From positions 1 through 52,820 of the forward strand of contig CALXBN010000037.1 of the NCBI GenBank assembly GCA_944386555.1: a stretch of 52,820 nt of DNA. Reading direction: 5' to 3'. Positions 18,749 to 27,137 of this stretch are shown here, one piece after another; the stretch's first letter is position 1, and each line of letters opens with the position of its first letter. A model generated the notes under the pieces. The model was not told the origin of the DNA. It was given only the letters and a program-made list of their open reading frames with translations, and searched no databases. The position numbers and the translations under genes were made by a program. This stretch comes from an uncultured Ruthenibacterium sp. (lineage in GTDB: Bacteria > Bacillota > Clostridia > Oscillospirales > Ruminococcaceae).

Positions 18749-20179
18749 GTGGTTTTCAGTTCCGTCACGTTCATGTTCCTGTTTTTGCCCGTCACTCTGC
18801 TGGTGCATTTCCTGCTGCCTGCGCGCTTTCGCAACGGCTGGCTGCTGGCGGTCAGCCTGGTGTTCTACGCCTGGGGCGAGCCCCGGTATGTCTTTCTGAT
18901 GCTGGCCAGTATCGGGCTGAACTACATCTTCGGCCTGGGCATCGATGCCGCCCGCCGCGCCGGCAGCCGCCGGGGGGCGGTGCTGTGGCTGCTGGCCGCC
19001 GTGGTGTACAACGTGTGCACGCTGTTCTTTTTCAAGTATGCCCATTTTGCCGCCGGCCTGATCGACGCCGCCCTGGGCACCAGCCTGTCCCGGACAGCCC
19101 TGTTCGGGCCCATCGCCCTGCCGGTGGGTATCTCCTTTTTCACGTTCCAAATCTTCTCCTACGTCATCGACGTGTACCGGGGCCAGGTGCCCGTCCAGCG
19201 CAGTGTGGCCAAGCTGGCGCTGTATATCAGCCTGTTCCCCCAGCTCATTGCCGGGCCCATCGTGCGCTACGCCGATGTGGCCGCCCAAATCGACCGTCGG
19301 GCCATCACCTTTGAAAAAGCCTACGGCGGCATGCTGCGCTTTGCCCAGGGGTTTGTAAAAAAGGTGCTGCTGTCCAACACGGCGGCGGGGCTGGCCAACT
19401 ATGTGTTCGATGAGGCCGGCGCGCTGTACCCGGACGGCCGCGTGCCGGCCATCCTGGCCTGGGCGGGGGTGGCCGCCTATGCGCTGCAGATCTATTTCGA
19501 TTTTTCCGGCTACTCCGACATGGCCATTGGCCTGGGGAAGATTTTTGGCTTCGACTTTTTGGAAAACTTCCGCCACCCCTACATCGCCCGCACGCTGAAG
19601 GAGTTTTGGCGCCGCTGGCACATCAGCCTTTCGGGCTGGTTTCGGGATTATGTTTATATCCCGCTGGGCGGCAGCCGCCGGGGGCCGGCACGCACCTATA
19701 TCAATCTGTTCATTGTGTTCCTGCTCACGGGCCTGTGGCACGGCGCTTCGCTGAACTTTGTCCTGTGGGGCCTGTGGCACGGCTTGTTCCTGATTTTGGA
19801 GCGCACCCCCGCTTTGGGCTGGATGGAGCGGGCCCCGCGCCCGCTGCAGCACGTTTATACGCTGTTTGTGGTGCTGGTGGGATGGGTGCTGTTCCGGGCT
19901 GCGGACCTGCCTGCCGCCTGGCAGTATCTCAGCTGGATGTTCAGCCCTGCGGGATGGAATCCGGCCAATCTGCTGCCGGTGCTGACGGCCGAACGGCTGG
20001 CCGCCTGCCTGGCGGGCGCGGTGCTGTGCGCGCCGGTTTGTGCCCGGGCGGCCGGCGCTCTGGCGGCGCGTCCCCGGGCGCGCGCCGTGTGGGAGTGTGC
20101 GCTGATGGCAGCCTTTGTGCTCAGCCTGCTGTATCTGGTATCCGGCGGGCTGAACCCCTTCATCTATTTCCGGTTTTAA
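18749..20179 (+). CDS. MBOAT family O-acyltransferase (AlgI-like)
   Basis: 476-residue polytopic membrane protein of the AlgI/DltB/PatA group. The family blocks FPQLIAGPIVRY, YFDFSGYSDMAIGLGKIFG, FWRRWHISLSGWFRDY and LTGLWHGAS are all present; the His in GLWHGAS (about residue 331) is the invariant catalytic one. The likely start is GTG 18749 directly after the stop of the upstream gene, with a G-rich ribosome site before it. It works with the AlgX-like gene in a two-gene O-acylation module. It could equally serve a capsule, wall polymer or peptidoglycan. Confidence 0.9.
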   Translation: MVFSSVTFMFLFLPVTLLVHFLLPARFRNGWLLAVSLVFYAWGEPRYVFLMLASIGLNYIFGLGIDAARRAGSRRGAVLWLLAAVVYNVCTLFFFKYAHFAAGLIDAALGTSLSRTALFGPIALPVGISFFTFQIFSYVIDVYRGQVPVQRSVAKLALYISLFPQLIAGPIVRYADVAAQIDRRAITFEKAYGGMLRFAQGFVKKVLLSNTAAGLANYVFDEAGALYPDGRVPAILAWAGVAAYALQIYFDFSGYSDMAIGLGKIFGFDFLENFRHPYIARTLKEFWRRWHISLSGWFRDYVYIPLGGSRRGPARTYINLFIVFLLTGLWHGASLNFVLWGLWHGLFLILERTPALGWMERAPRPLQHVYTLFVVLVGWVLFRAADLPAAWQYLSWMFSPAGWNPANLLPVLTAERLAACLAGAVLCAPVCARAAGALAARPRARAVWECALMAAFVLSLLYLVSGGLNPFIYFRF

Positions 20180-20192
20180 CCAGGCTCTTCCC

Positions 20193-20210
20193 TCCGGGTG
20201 CACACCCGGA
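20193..20210 (+). other. Perfect hairpin between MBOAT and YbaK-like genes
   Basis: An 8-base-pair perfect inverted repeat with a 2-base centre (20193-20200 with 20203-20210). No T-run follows, so a terminator role is doubtful; it may be an RNA structure before the YbaK-like gene. Confidence 0.4.
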
Positions 20211-20236
20211 AATTTAGAACAAACGAGGTGTTTCCC

Positions 20237-20713
20237 ATGTCCATTGAACGGGCGCGGGCCTATCTGGCGGCCCGCGGAAAAGAGGACCGTGTGATCGAGT
20301 TCACCGTTTCCAGTGCCACTGTGGAACTGGCCGCCCAGGCGCTGGGATGCCAGCCGGCACACATCGCCAAAACCATGTCCTTCGACTGTGCCGGCCGGAC
20401 CATCCTGGTGGTGGCCGCCGGGGACGTGAAGGTGAACAACAGCAAGTACAAGCAGCGTTTCGGCACGAAGGCCAAGATGCTGTCTCACGACGAGGTGGAA
20501 CCCCGGGTGGGGCATGGCGTGGGCGGCGTGTGCCCCTTTGGCGTCAACAAGGGCGTAGAGGTATATCTGGACGAGAGCCTGCGGCGCTTTGACACCGTCT
20601 ATCCGGCGGCCGGCAACGCCGCCAGCGCCGTGCGCCTGACGCCCGACGAACTGGCTGCGCTGCTGCCCGGCGCCCAGTGGGTGGATGTGTGCAAGGAGCC
20701 GGAGCATGAATAA
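20237..20713 (+). CDS. YbaK/EbsC-family aminoacyl-tRNA deacylase
   Basis: 158 residues of the YbaK/ProX-type editing fold, which hydrolyses mischarged aminoacyl-tRNA in trans. Typical features are EFTVSSATVELAAQALG, the HIAKTMSFD segment, the conserved Lys in DVKVNNSKYKQRFG and the GHGVGGVCPFGV loop. I chose ATG 20237 (after a GAGG site) rather than an earlier in-frame ATG at 20198, which gives an atypical extension. It overlaps the next gene by 8 bases. The exact tRNA/amino acid specificity cannot be assigned. Confidence 0.87.
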   Translation: MSIERARAYLAARGKEDRVIEFTVSSATVELAAQALGCQPAHIAKTMSFDCAGRTILVVAAGDVKVNNSKYKQRFGTKAKMLSHDEVEPRVGHGVGGVCPFGVNKGVEVYLDESLRRFDTVYPAAGNAASAVRLTPDELAALLPGAQWVDVCKEPEHE

Positions 20714-21860
20714 ACCGGCGCTGACCACGCGGCGGCTGCTGCTGCGGCCCATGGATGAGGATGACCTGCCCGCGCTGCGGGCCATTCTGCAGGACCCTGT
20801 GGCCATGAAAGCCTATGAACATCCTTTTTCCGAGGAAGAGGTGCGCGACTGGCTGGCCCGCCAGCGCCGCCGGCGGGCGGCCGATGGCCTGGGCCTGCTG
20901 GCGGTGTGCCTGAAAAGCACCGGCGAAATGATCGGCCAGTGCGGCGTCACCTGGCAGGATGCCACCGGCGCGGCCCCTTTCGGCCAGACGCCGCCGCCGG
21001 AGCACCGCGTGCTGGAGGTGGGCTACCTGTTCCGGCGGGACTGCTGGCACCAGGGCTACGCCGCCGAGGCCGCCTGCGCCTGCCGGGACTGGGCGTTCCG
21101 CCGCCGGGGGGCCAAGGCGGTATACGCCATTGTGCGTGATACCAACACCGCTTCACGCCGGGTGGCCCTGCGCATGGGCATGAAGCCCTCCGGGCTGCTG
21201 GTAAAGCACTATTATGGCGTGGAAATGCCGCATATTCTGTACAGCATCACCCGCGAACAGTGGCTGCGGCTGAAAGGGCAGGTCCCGGAAGTGTGGGACG
21301 TATACGACAAAAACCGCCGGCGCACCGGGGATACCGTGCACCGCGGCAGCCATTTGGGCGAGGGCCAGTACTTCATGGCGGTGGCTGTAACGGTACTGAC
21401 GCCCGACGGGCACCTGCTGCTGACGCTGCGCAGCCCGCAGAAAAAGCAGGCTCCGGACACATGGGAGGTGAGCGGCGGCGCGGCACTGGCCGGGGAAAGC
21501 GCCCCGGAAGCGGCCTGCCGGGAGCTGTGTGAGGAGACCGGCCTGCTGGTATTTCCCCGGCAGCTGGAATATCTGGGGGCTGAATGGCGGCACAGCAGCT
21601 TTATGGAACAGTTTTTGCTGCGCACGAAAGTGGACTTGAATGCCCTGACCCTGCAGCCCGGCGAAACCTGCGCCGCCCGGCTGCTGGGCTTGGAACAGGC
21701 CCTGGCACTGGCGGAAGGGGGGCGCCTGGAGGGGCGGCCCTTGTGTGCGCCGGTATCACGCCGGCTGCGGGCCCAGGCGCCGCTGCTGCGCCGGGCCGCC
21801 GCCGGCCAGCCCCTGTGGCCCGACGGCAGGGCCCCGGCCCTGGCCCCCGGGGAAATCTGA
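20706..21860 (+). CDS. GNAT acetyltransferase-Nudix hydrolase fusion
   Basis: 384 residues with two domains. Residues about 5-170 are a RimJ/RimL-like GNAT acetyltransferase: TTRRLLLRPMDEDDLP, VGYLFRRDCWHQGYAAEAA (acetyl-CoA loop) and NTASRRVALRMGM. Residues about 210-360 are a Nudix domain with a complete Nudix box at about 258-281: the spacing GX5EX7REUXEEXGU is met exactly, ending RELCEETGL. The linker WDVYDKNRRRTG resembles the start of stand-alone IDI-type Nudix proteins. No stop or frameshift separates the domains. Start ATG 20706 with AAGGAG upstream. Substrates of both halves are unknown. Confidence 0.87.
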   Translation: MNKPALTTRRLLLRPMDEDDLPALRAILQDPVAMKAYEHPFSEEEVRDWLARQRRRRAADGLGLLAVCLKSTGEMIGQCGVTWQDATGAAPFGQTPPPEHRVLEVGYLFRRDCWHQGYAAEAACACRDWAFRRRGAKAVYAIVRDTNTASRRVALRMGMKPSGLLVKHYYGVEMPHILYSITREQWLRLKGQVPEVWDVYDKNRRRTGDTVHRGSHLGEGQYFMAVAVTVLTPDGHLLLTLRSPQKKQAPDTWEVSGGAALAGESAPEAACRELCEETGLLVFPRQLEYLGAEWRHSSFMEQFLLRTKVDLNALTLQPGETCAARLLGLEQALALAEGGRLEGRPLCAPVSRRLRAQAPLLRRAAAGQPLWPDGRAPALAPGEI

Positions 21861-21900
21861 CCCCCGCACCCGGTGCTCCGCAAAAGCGCACAAAGCAAAC

Positions 21901-21944
21901 AAACCGGCGCGCAGCCCTGCCAAAGGGGCTGCGCGCCGGTTTTT
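21901..21944 (+). terminator. Strong bidirectional terminator
   Basis: A 16-base-pair perfect stem (21901-21916 with 21925-21940) with an 8-base loop, followed by T-runs on the plus strand and a T-rich stretch in the other direction. It separates the convergent GNAT-Nudix gene and the minus-strand HAD hydrolase gene. Confidence 0.88.
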
Positions 21945-21994
21945 TCGCTTTTCGCGCCGGTTGTCCCAAAATAGCCGTTCACCTGCTCCGGGCC

Positions 21995-22837
21995 TCAGCC
22001 GCCCAGGTTTTTCAAAAATTCCTCGGCTTTCTTTTCACCGTAAGGGGCGTAATTGCCGCTGAGGAATTCCGCCAGGCCCTTGTCTTTCAGCTCGGCCCAG
22101 CTCTCGGCTTCGCGGCGCACCAGAATGGGGTAGTAGTCCACGCCGTTCTTTTCGGCGGCGCTGCGGTCCCCGGGGGCGTCGCCCACCATCAGCACATGGT
22201 CGGGGGCGTAGCCCTTTTTCAGCATTTCGCCGATGCAATGGGCCTTGGTGCCCGCGTCCTGGGCCAGCACAATGTCCGTGTGCTCCAGCAGGCCGAAGCG
22301 CTTCCACTCAGCCAGCACCGCGTCCGGGTTGGCGCTGGACACCACGGCCACGTCGCACTGGGCGTGAATGGCCGCCAGGCCCTCTTTCGCGCCGGGGAAG
22401 GGCTTTACCTCTTCCTCGGGCAGCTGGGCGATGCGGGCGTTCAGGCTCTGGCTCCAGTGCAGCGCCTTGGCCAGGCACGGGCCCTGGGCCGTCTGGCTGG
22501 CCGCCTCCAGCGCCTTGTTGGACAGCTCCTTGGCGTTTTCGGCCCAGTTCACATATTCTTCCAGGCCCTCAATGAGCTTGTACTGGGCGTTGACCTCCTG
22601 CAGAAGGATGGCCAGGGCCTTGAAGCGGTTGATGCCCCGGGTCATGGTGTACAGGTTCACCTGGTTCCAGCGGTCCAGCAGCGCGTCGCGCCAGGCCTCC
22701 AGGCCCCACTCCTCCACCATGCACGGGCCAAAGCAGGTGAAATGCTTGATGTCCATGGTGTCCATGGCGCAGCCGTCGGAATCCACGCACACCAGCCAGT
22801 CTCTCTTTTTCACATAGCCGTCAAACGGGGTGCTCAT
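21995..22837 (-). CDS. HAD-superfamily hydrolase
   Basis: 280-residue HAD-type phosphatase. Motif I is VCVDSDGCAMDT with the nucleophile Asp19 and Asp21, motif II is VAVVSSANPDAV, and the C-terminal acidic motif is LMVGDAPGDRSAA. A long helical cap (about residues 45-150) lies between motifs I and II. The gene reads leftwards; ATG at 22837 is preceded on its own strand by AAAGGAGG. It faces the GNAT-Nudix gene across a bidirectional terminator. Substrate unknown; it resembles phosphoglycolate-phosphatase-like clostridial proteins. Confidence 0.83.
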   Translation of the reverse strand: MSTPFDGYVKKRDWLVCVDSDGCAMDTMDIKHFTCFGPCMVEEWGLEAWRDALLDRWNQVNLYTMTRGINRFKALAILLQEVNAQYKLIEGLEEYVNWAENAKELSNKALEAASQTAQGPCLAKALHWSQSLNARIAQLPEEEVKPFPGAKEGLAAIHAQCDVAVVSSANPDAVLAEWKRFGLLEHTDIVLAQDAGTKAHCIGEMLKKGYAPDHVLMVGDAPGDRSAAEKNGVDYYPILVRREAESWAELKDKGLAEFLSGNYAPYGEKKAEEFLKNLGG

Positions 22838-23002
22838 AGTATTGCCTCCTTTAGAGTTGGGCCCGGCCCGCAGGCCGCGCTTTCTTACGTCTAGTTTACC
22901 ACATTTCCCCCGGTTTGGCTAGTCAGATTTAGTACGATGAAAGTATCAGATCGATTGGCGCGTTGTATAACAATTGTATATAAATATTATGCAATGTGCC
23001 AA

Positions 23003-23031
23003 TTTACATCTGAAACATTTTCATATATTAT
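23003..23031 (+). promoter_or_regulatory. Putative promoter in AT-rich island
   Basis: TTTACA at 23003-23008, a 17-base spacer and TATTAT at 23026-23031 lie about 72 bases before the small secreted protein gene. The surrounding DNA is very AT-rich, so chance matches are likelier here than elsewhere. Confidence 0.45.
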
Positions 23032-23102
23032 AATTACAACGTACTGTACGTTATCCGAAATTCATTTTGATGCTTCTTGTAATAATTGAACGGTGGATAC
23101 GT

Positions 23103-23441
23103 ATGAAAAAGAAAATAGTTGCAATTTTGCTGGTACTGGTCATTGTTCTTGGCGCGGCAATGGCGTTTGCCGATGAAATTCAGCCGCGTGCAGCAATATG
23201 CACTAGTTGCTACATTGGCCAGTTATTTCCCGGGAAGAAAACGAGTATTGAGCAAAGAACTCAACAATGTCCCCATTGTATTCTCTTGTTCACATGTTAT
23301 AAATATACTACGCTCAGCGGATTAGAATGCAATAACTGCGGCGCGTTCTGGGCTGAATCTGCTACAATTAGCTATCAACAGGCGGTTTGCCCGACCCATG
23401 GTCCAATCCCATTGCCTAGCGACTTTGTGCAAACACGCTAA
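23103..23441 (+). CDS. Small secreted cysteine-rich protein, function unknown
   Basis: 112 residues. The N-terminus MKKKIVAILLVLVIVLGAA followed by MAFADE is a textbook Sec signal peptide with a likely cut after AFA. The mature part holds cysteine pairs: CTSCY, CPHC, an isolated Cys, CNNCG and a final CPTHG, a pattern that suggests two zinc-ribbon-like knuckles or disulfides outside the cell. I do not recognise the family. It lies in an AT-rich island (about 22.9-23.6 kb) unlike its neighbours, just before a solute-binding protein gene whose first 100 bases share that composition. The ribosome site is weak. Confidence 0.6.
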   Translation: MKKKIVAILLVLVIVLGAAMAFADEIQPRAAICTSCYIGQLFPGKKTSIEQRTQQCPHCILLFTCYKYTTLSGLECNNCGAFWAESATISYQQAVCPTHGPIPLPSDFVQTR

Positions 23442-23497
23442 CGACAGTCAGATAGAGAGATGGTGTACGTTCGAGTGATGTATTGTGACAAAGATAT

Positions 23498-24841
23498 ATG
23501 AAAAGAGTGTATCTTTTAATAGCTATCCTCATTGTGGCTTTGCTTTGTGGAAGTTGTGGATGTAATGAACCGAAAGCAAGTACTTCCTTGTCTCTCCACG
23601 TCTGCCTGGAACGTGCTTCCGGCAATGACGATCTGGCCGCCGAGCAGCTGGAGCGGGCCTTTCATCTGCTGCACCCCGAGGTGGTGCTCACCGTCACGGT
23701 GATTCCGTCGGAGCTGGAGGACGCCGAGGGTCGGCAGGCCCTGCTGCAGTCCATTCGCACCCAGGTGATGAGCGGCCAGGGCCCCGATGTATTCATCACG
23801 GACGCCCAGCCGGTCTGGAACAGCGACGGCTCCCCCGGAGACTGCCTCTTTCCCGATCTGCAAAAATCCATGCGCGGGGGCATATTTCTGGACTTGGCCC
23901 CGCTGCTGGCCGGGCGGGCGGACTGGCCCGGGGAAGAGATCCCGGCGCCCCTGCTGGCGGCCGGCGCGGTGGACGGGGCCCAGTACCTGCTGCCGCTGAG
24001 CTGTTCGGTCTCCACCTTTCTGATGGCGGCGGAGACGGCGGACAGCCTGCCCGCCGACGCGCCCATACTGGATATCCGCCGGTGCGAGGAGTGGCTGCCC
24101 TGGGCCCGGGAGCAGGGGAAAATGCTGAACGCCACGGCGATGGAGAGTTACCCCAACGCCTACTGGAACGCCATGGCCGCCCCCATGCTGGACTATGAGG
24201 CCGCCGAGCCCCGGCTGGACAACCCCCTGTTGGGGGCGCTCTACAGCCAGCTGGCGGCCCAGGCCGCCTCGAAGGAGGACGGCAACGGGGCCTTCTCCGG
24301 CGGGCGGGCCTACGGCTATGCGCCGGATTTCTCCGGCCAGCTGTCCGCCGCGGCGGATATGGCGGCCATGGGGCGGGAGACGCGCTTTCTGCCCCTGGTT
24401 TCCGAAGAGGGCGGCGTGAACGCCATGGTGGAGAGCGTGGCTTGCGTTCGCGCCAACACGCCCCACGTCCGGGAGGCCCTGGACTTTCTGTGCATGCTGT
24501 TCACACCCCAGTTCCAGGGCGGCGGAACCTTTGAGGCAGAGGACGAGCGCTGTTCCGTTGGCCCCTTGCAGCTCTACGATCTGCCCGTCCGCACGGACAG
24601 TTTGGAATCTTGGCTGGCCAATTGCAGCTACTTTGGCAACTCCGGTGTACAGCTGGCCCTTCCCGACGCCACTGTCGCCAGCCTGGCCGCCTGCCTGGAA
24701 CAGGTAACAAGCGCCCGTCTGCCGGATGTGTGCGGCGCCGAGGCCTGGCTGGCCGCCTCCCGGGCCGTCCGCCAGGGCCAGAGCCCCTCCGCCGCCCTCG
24801 CCGCCCTTACTGACCGCTGGCGCCTGTATATGACAGAATAG
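23498..24841 (+). CDS. Extracellular solute-binding lipoprotein (ABC transporter family 1-like), copy 1
   Basis: 447 residues. The N-terminus is a lipoprotein-type signal (MKRVYLLIAILIVALL, then CGSC as lipobox). The mature protein has features of sugar-type solute-binding proteins: RTQVMSGQGPDVFI near residue 85, a central LLPLSCSVSTFLM segment and a C-terminal LAALTDRWRLYMTE. The second copy at 27.1-28.4 kb aligns along its whole length (LSLH/LSIH, MSGQGPDV/MAGEGPDI, GGVNA, DRW/DARW). The first about 110 bases are AT-rich and the rest GC-rich, an abrupt change inside the gene. No permease is adjacent; the permeases are 3.7 kb away beyond glmS. Confidence 0.78.
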   Translation: MKRVYLLIAILIVALLCGSCGCNEPKASTSLSLHVCLERASGNDDLAAEQLERAFHLLHPEVVLTVTVIPSELEDAEGRQALLQSIRTQVMSGQGPDVFITDAQPVWNSDGSPGDCLFPDLQKSMRGGIFLDLAPLLAGRADWPGEEIPAPLLAAGAVDGAQYLLPLSCSVSTFLMAAETADSLPADAPILDIRRCEEWLPWAREQGKMLNATAMESYPNAYWNAMAAPMLDYEAAEPRLDNPLLGALYSQLAAQAASKEDGNGAFSGGRAYGYAPDFSGQLSAAADMAAMGRETRFLPLVSEEGGVNAMVESVACVRANTPHVREALDFLCMLFTPQFQGGGTFEAEDERCSVGPLQLYDLPVRTDSLESWLANCSYFGNSGVQLALPDATVASLAACLEQVTSARLPDVCGAEAWLAASRAVRQGQSPSAALAALTDRWRLYMTE

Positions 24842-24865
24842 CCCCAAAGGCCGGAAAACAAACAC

Positions 24866-24895
24866 AACGCCCGGCGAATCCGTACGCCGGGCGTT
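24866..24895. terminator. Hairpin between solute-binding protein gene and glmS
   Basis: An 11-base-pair perfect stem (24866-24876 with 24885-24895) lies 25 bases after the solute-binding protein stop. Neither side has a strong uninterrupted T-run, so it may be a weak bidirectional terminator for the plus-strand gene and the converging glmS. Confidence 0.5.
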
Positions 24896-25053
24896 GACAC
24901 ATTTTGTAACGATAAAAAGAGGGAGAGGCCGAATGCCCCGACGGAGGTGCCCGGATGGGCTGCAGCCGGCAAAAGCGCGCCCGGCTGGCCTTCCTGTGCG
25001 GAAAAGCACTTTCGGAAGGCGGGCGGAATGGACGGACAGCGTTGGCCGCGCCA

Positions 25054-26889
25054 TCACTCTACGGTTACGCTTTTGGCCAGGTTGCGGGGTTTGTCGATGT
25101 CGCACCCATGCATCAGAGCGGTGTAGTAGGCCAGCAGCTGGGCATAGATGGTGGCCAGCAATGGCGCCAGTGTGGGATGCACGCCCTCCACGGGCCATAC
25201 CTCGCAGTCCTCGGGCAGGTTTGCCCCCGGCGTGCCGATCAGCAGCAGGTACGCACCCCGGGCTTTCACTTCCTGCATGTTGGCGTAGGTTTTCTGCAGG
25301 ATCTCCGGCTGGGTGGCGATGGCTGCCACCAACGTTTCCTCGTCGATTAAAGCGATGGTGCCGTGCTTCAGCTCGCCGGCGGCGTAGGCTTCGCTGTGCA
25401 GGTAGGATACTTCTTTGAGTTTCAGCGCCGCCTCCAGGCTGGTGGTGTAGTCCGTCAGCCGGCCGATGAAGAACACGTCGCGGCAGGCGCGGTTGCGTTT
25501 GGCAAAGTTCAGAACCATCTCTTTCCGATTCAGCACCGCCTGGGCCTGGCCGGGCAGGGCCGCCAGCTGGGCGAGGCGCTGTTTCAGTGCCTCGCCGGTG
25601 ATGCGCCCGCGCAGATGGGCCAGGTCCAGCGCCAGAATCTCAAACAGCAGTACCTGGGTCAGGTAGGCTTTGGTGGAAGCCACGGCGATCTCCGGCCCGG
25701 CCAGGGTATACATCACCGTGTCCGCCTCCCGGGCAATGGATGCGCCGATCACATTGGAGAAGGCGATGGCCCGCATTCCCAGGCCCTTGGCCCGGCGCAG
25801 CGCCGCCAGGGTGTCCGCCGTCTCGCCGGATTGGCTTACAGCCAAAAATACCGCGCTGTCCGGCCCGCCCCCGGGCAGGATCACTGGCCCGTAGCGGTAC
25901 TCGCTGGCGATCTCCGCCCGGGCGCGCACACCGGCGATGTTCTCCAGCAGCGCCCGGCCCATCATGCCCGCGTGGTAAGCCGTGCCGCAGGCGGCGATGG
26001 TCAGTTCCTTCAGGGCCAGGGCCTGCTGCCGGTCAAAGGGCATTTGCTCGCGGCGGATTTCCAGACGCTCCAGATCTACATAATGGGCCAGGGTGTCCCG
26101 CAGGGCCTGGGGCTGTTCACAGATCTCCTTGAGCATAAAGTGGGGGTACCCGTTCTTTCGGGCCGCGCCGGCGTCCCAGCTCACGTGCATGGGCGCCCGG
26201 GCGCGCGGCGCGCCGTCGGGGCCGTAAATGGCCGCGCCGGCGGCTGTCAGCACGCCGATGTCCCCGTCCTCCAGGGTGATCATCTCCCGCGTGTGCTCAA
26301 TCAGGGCCGCGGCGTCGCTGGCGATGTACTGCTCGCCCCGGCCCAGGCCCACCAGCAGCGGGCTGTGCCGCCGGGCGCAGTACAGCGCGTCGGGGGCATT
26401 TGCGTCCAGTACGCCCAGGGCAAAGCTTCCCTCCAGCATGGGCAGTACTTTCAAAAGGGTCTGCTTCATGTCGCCGGTGTAGTAGTACCCCAGCAGTTGG
26501 GCTACCACTTCGGTGTCCGTTTCGCTGGAAAAACGCACGCCTGCCTCTTCGAGCCGGGCCTTCAGGGCCAGGTAATTTTCAATGATGCCGTTGTGTACCA
26601 CTGCCACCCGGCCCTTTTCATCCAGATGCGGATGGCAGTTTTCCTCGCTGGGGCGCCCGTGGGTGGCCCAGCGGGTATGGCCGATGCCGGTGTGCCCCGC
26701 GGGCAGGGCGGCGCCCAGCTTTTCGCGCAGATTGGCGATGCGCCCCACCGCCTTGCACACCGCAAAGCCGTCCGCGCCGGCCACGGCGATGCCCGCCGAA
26801 TCGTAGCCGCGGTACTCCAGCTGTTCCAGCCCCCGTATCAGCAGCTCGGCGCAGTCCCGCGCGCCGGTAAATCCAATGATGCCGCACAT
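25054..26889 (-). CDS. glmS: Glutamine-fructose-6-phosphate aminotransferase (isomerizing)
   Basis: Makes glucosamine-6-phosphate for cell-wall precursors. The 611 residues are full length. The glutaminase nucleophile Cys2 is in MCGIIGF, followed by QLEYRGYDSAG and HTRWATHGRPSEENCHPH. Two SIS sugar-isomerase domains follow (SQSGETADTLAA; FIGRLTDYTTSLEAALKLKE), and the C-terminus KPRNLAKSVTVE is the family end. The ATG at 26889 has AAAGGAGG upstream on its own strand. It is inserted between two solute-binding protein genes on the opposite strand. I looked for the glmS ribozyme core in the leader and did not find it. Confidence 0.97.
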   Translation of the reverse strand: MCGIIGFTGARDCAELLIRGLEQLEYRGYDSAGIAVAGADGFAVCKAVGRIANLREKLGAALPAGHTGIGHTRWATHGRPSEENCHPHLDEKGRVAVVHNGIIENYLALKARLEEAGVRFSSETDTEVVAQLLGYYYTGDMKQTLLKVLPMLEGSFALGVLDANAPDALYCARRHSPLLVGLGRGEQYIASDAAALIEHTREMITLEDGDIGVLTAAGAAIYGPDGAPRARAPMHVSWDAGAARKNGYPHFMLKEICEQPQALRDTLAHYVDLERLEIRREQMPFDRQQALALKELTIAACGTAYHAGMMGRALLENIAGVRARAEIASEYRYGPVILPGGGPDSAVFLAVSQSGETADTLAALRRAKGLGMRAIAFSNVIGASIAREADTVMYTLAGPEIAVASTKAYLTQVLLFEILALDLAHLRGRITGEALKQRLAQLAALPGQAQAVLNRKEMVLNFAKRNRACRDVFFIGRLTDYTTSLEAALKLKEVSYLHSEAYAAGELKHGTIALIDEETLVAAIATQPEILQKTYANMQEVKARGAYLLLIGTPGANLPEDCEVWPVEGVHPTLAPLLATIYAQLLAYYTALMHGCDIDKPRNLAKSVTVE

Positions 26890-26957
26890 GTTGGCATCCT
26901 CCTTTGCTTGAGTTTATATTTTCGTCCACGTTTTTTGCATAATCAAAAAACAAGGCC

Positions 26958-26963
26958 ATTATA
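26958..26963 (-). promoter_or_regulatory. Extended -10 element, likely glmS promoter
   Basis: On the minus strand TGG-TATAAT (TATAAT at 26963-26958) is a consensus extended -10, about 69 bases before the glmS start. The -35 region is poor (TATCAA at 17 bases), which an extended -10 can offset. Confidence 0.6.
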
Positions 26964-27137
26964 CCATATCCCGGCGGGAATTGATAGCCTCTTGCGAAAG
27001 TTTTTCCTTGCAAAACATCCTATGCGAGGAAAGGTAACAACTATTCGATATTGTGTTTGTTAAAAGCGACTAAAATTACACTGTTTTTTTGGGGCTTTGC
27101 CAAAAATGCACAAATGCCATTTGCATTTGATGCGTTT

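Noticed and set aside
26890..27137. Search for a glmS ribozyme upstream of glmS
   Set aside because: The conserved ribozyme core was not found in the roughly 70-base leader, which is also too short for it.
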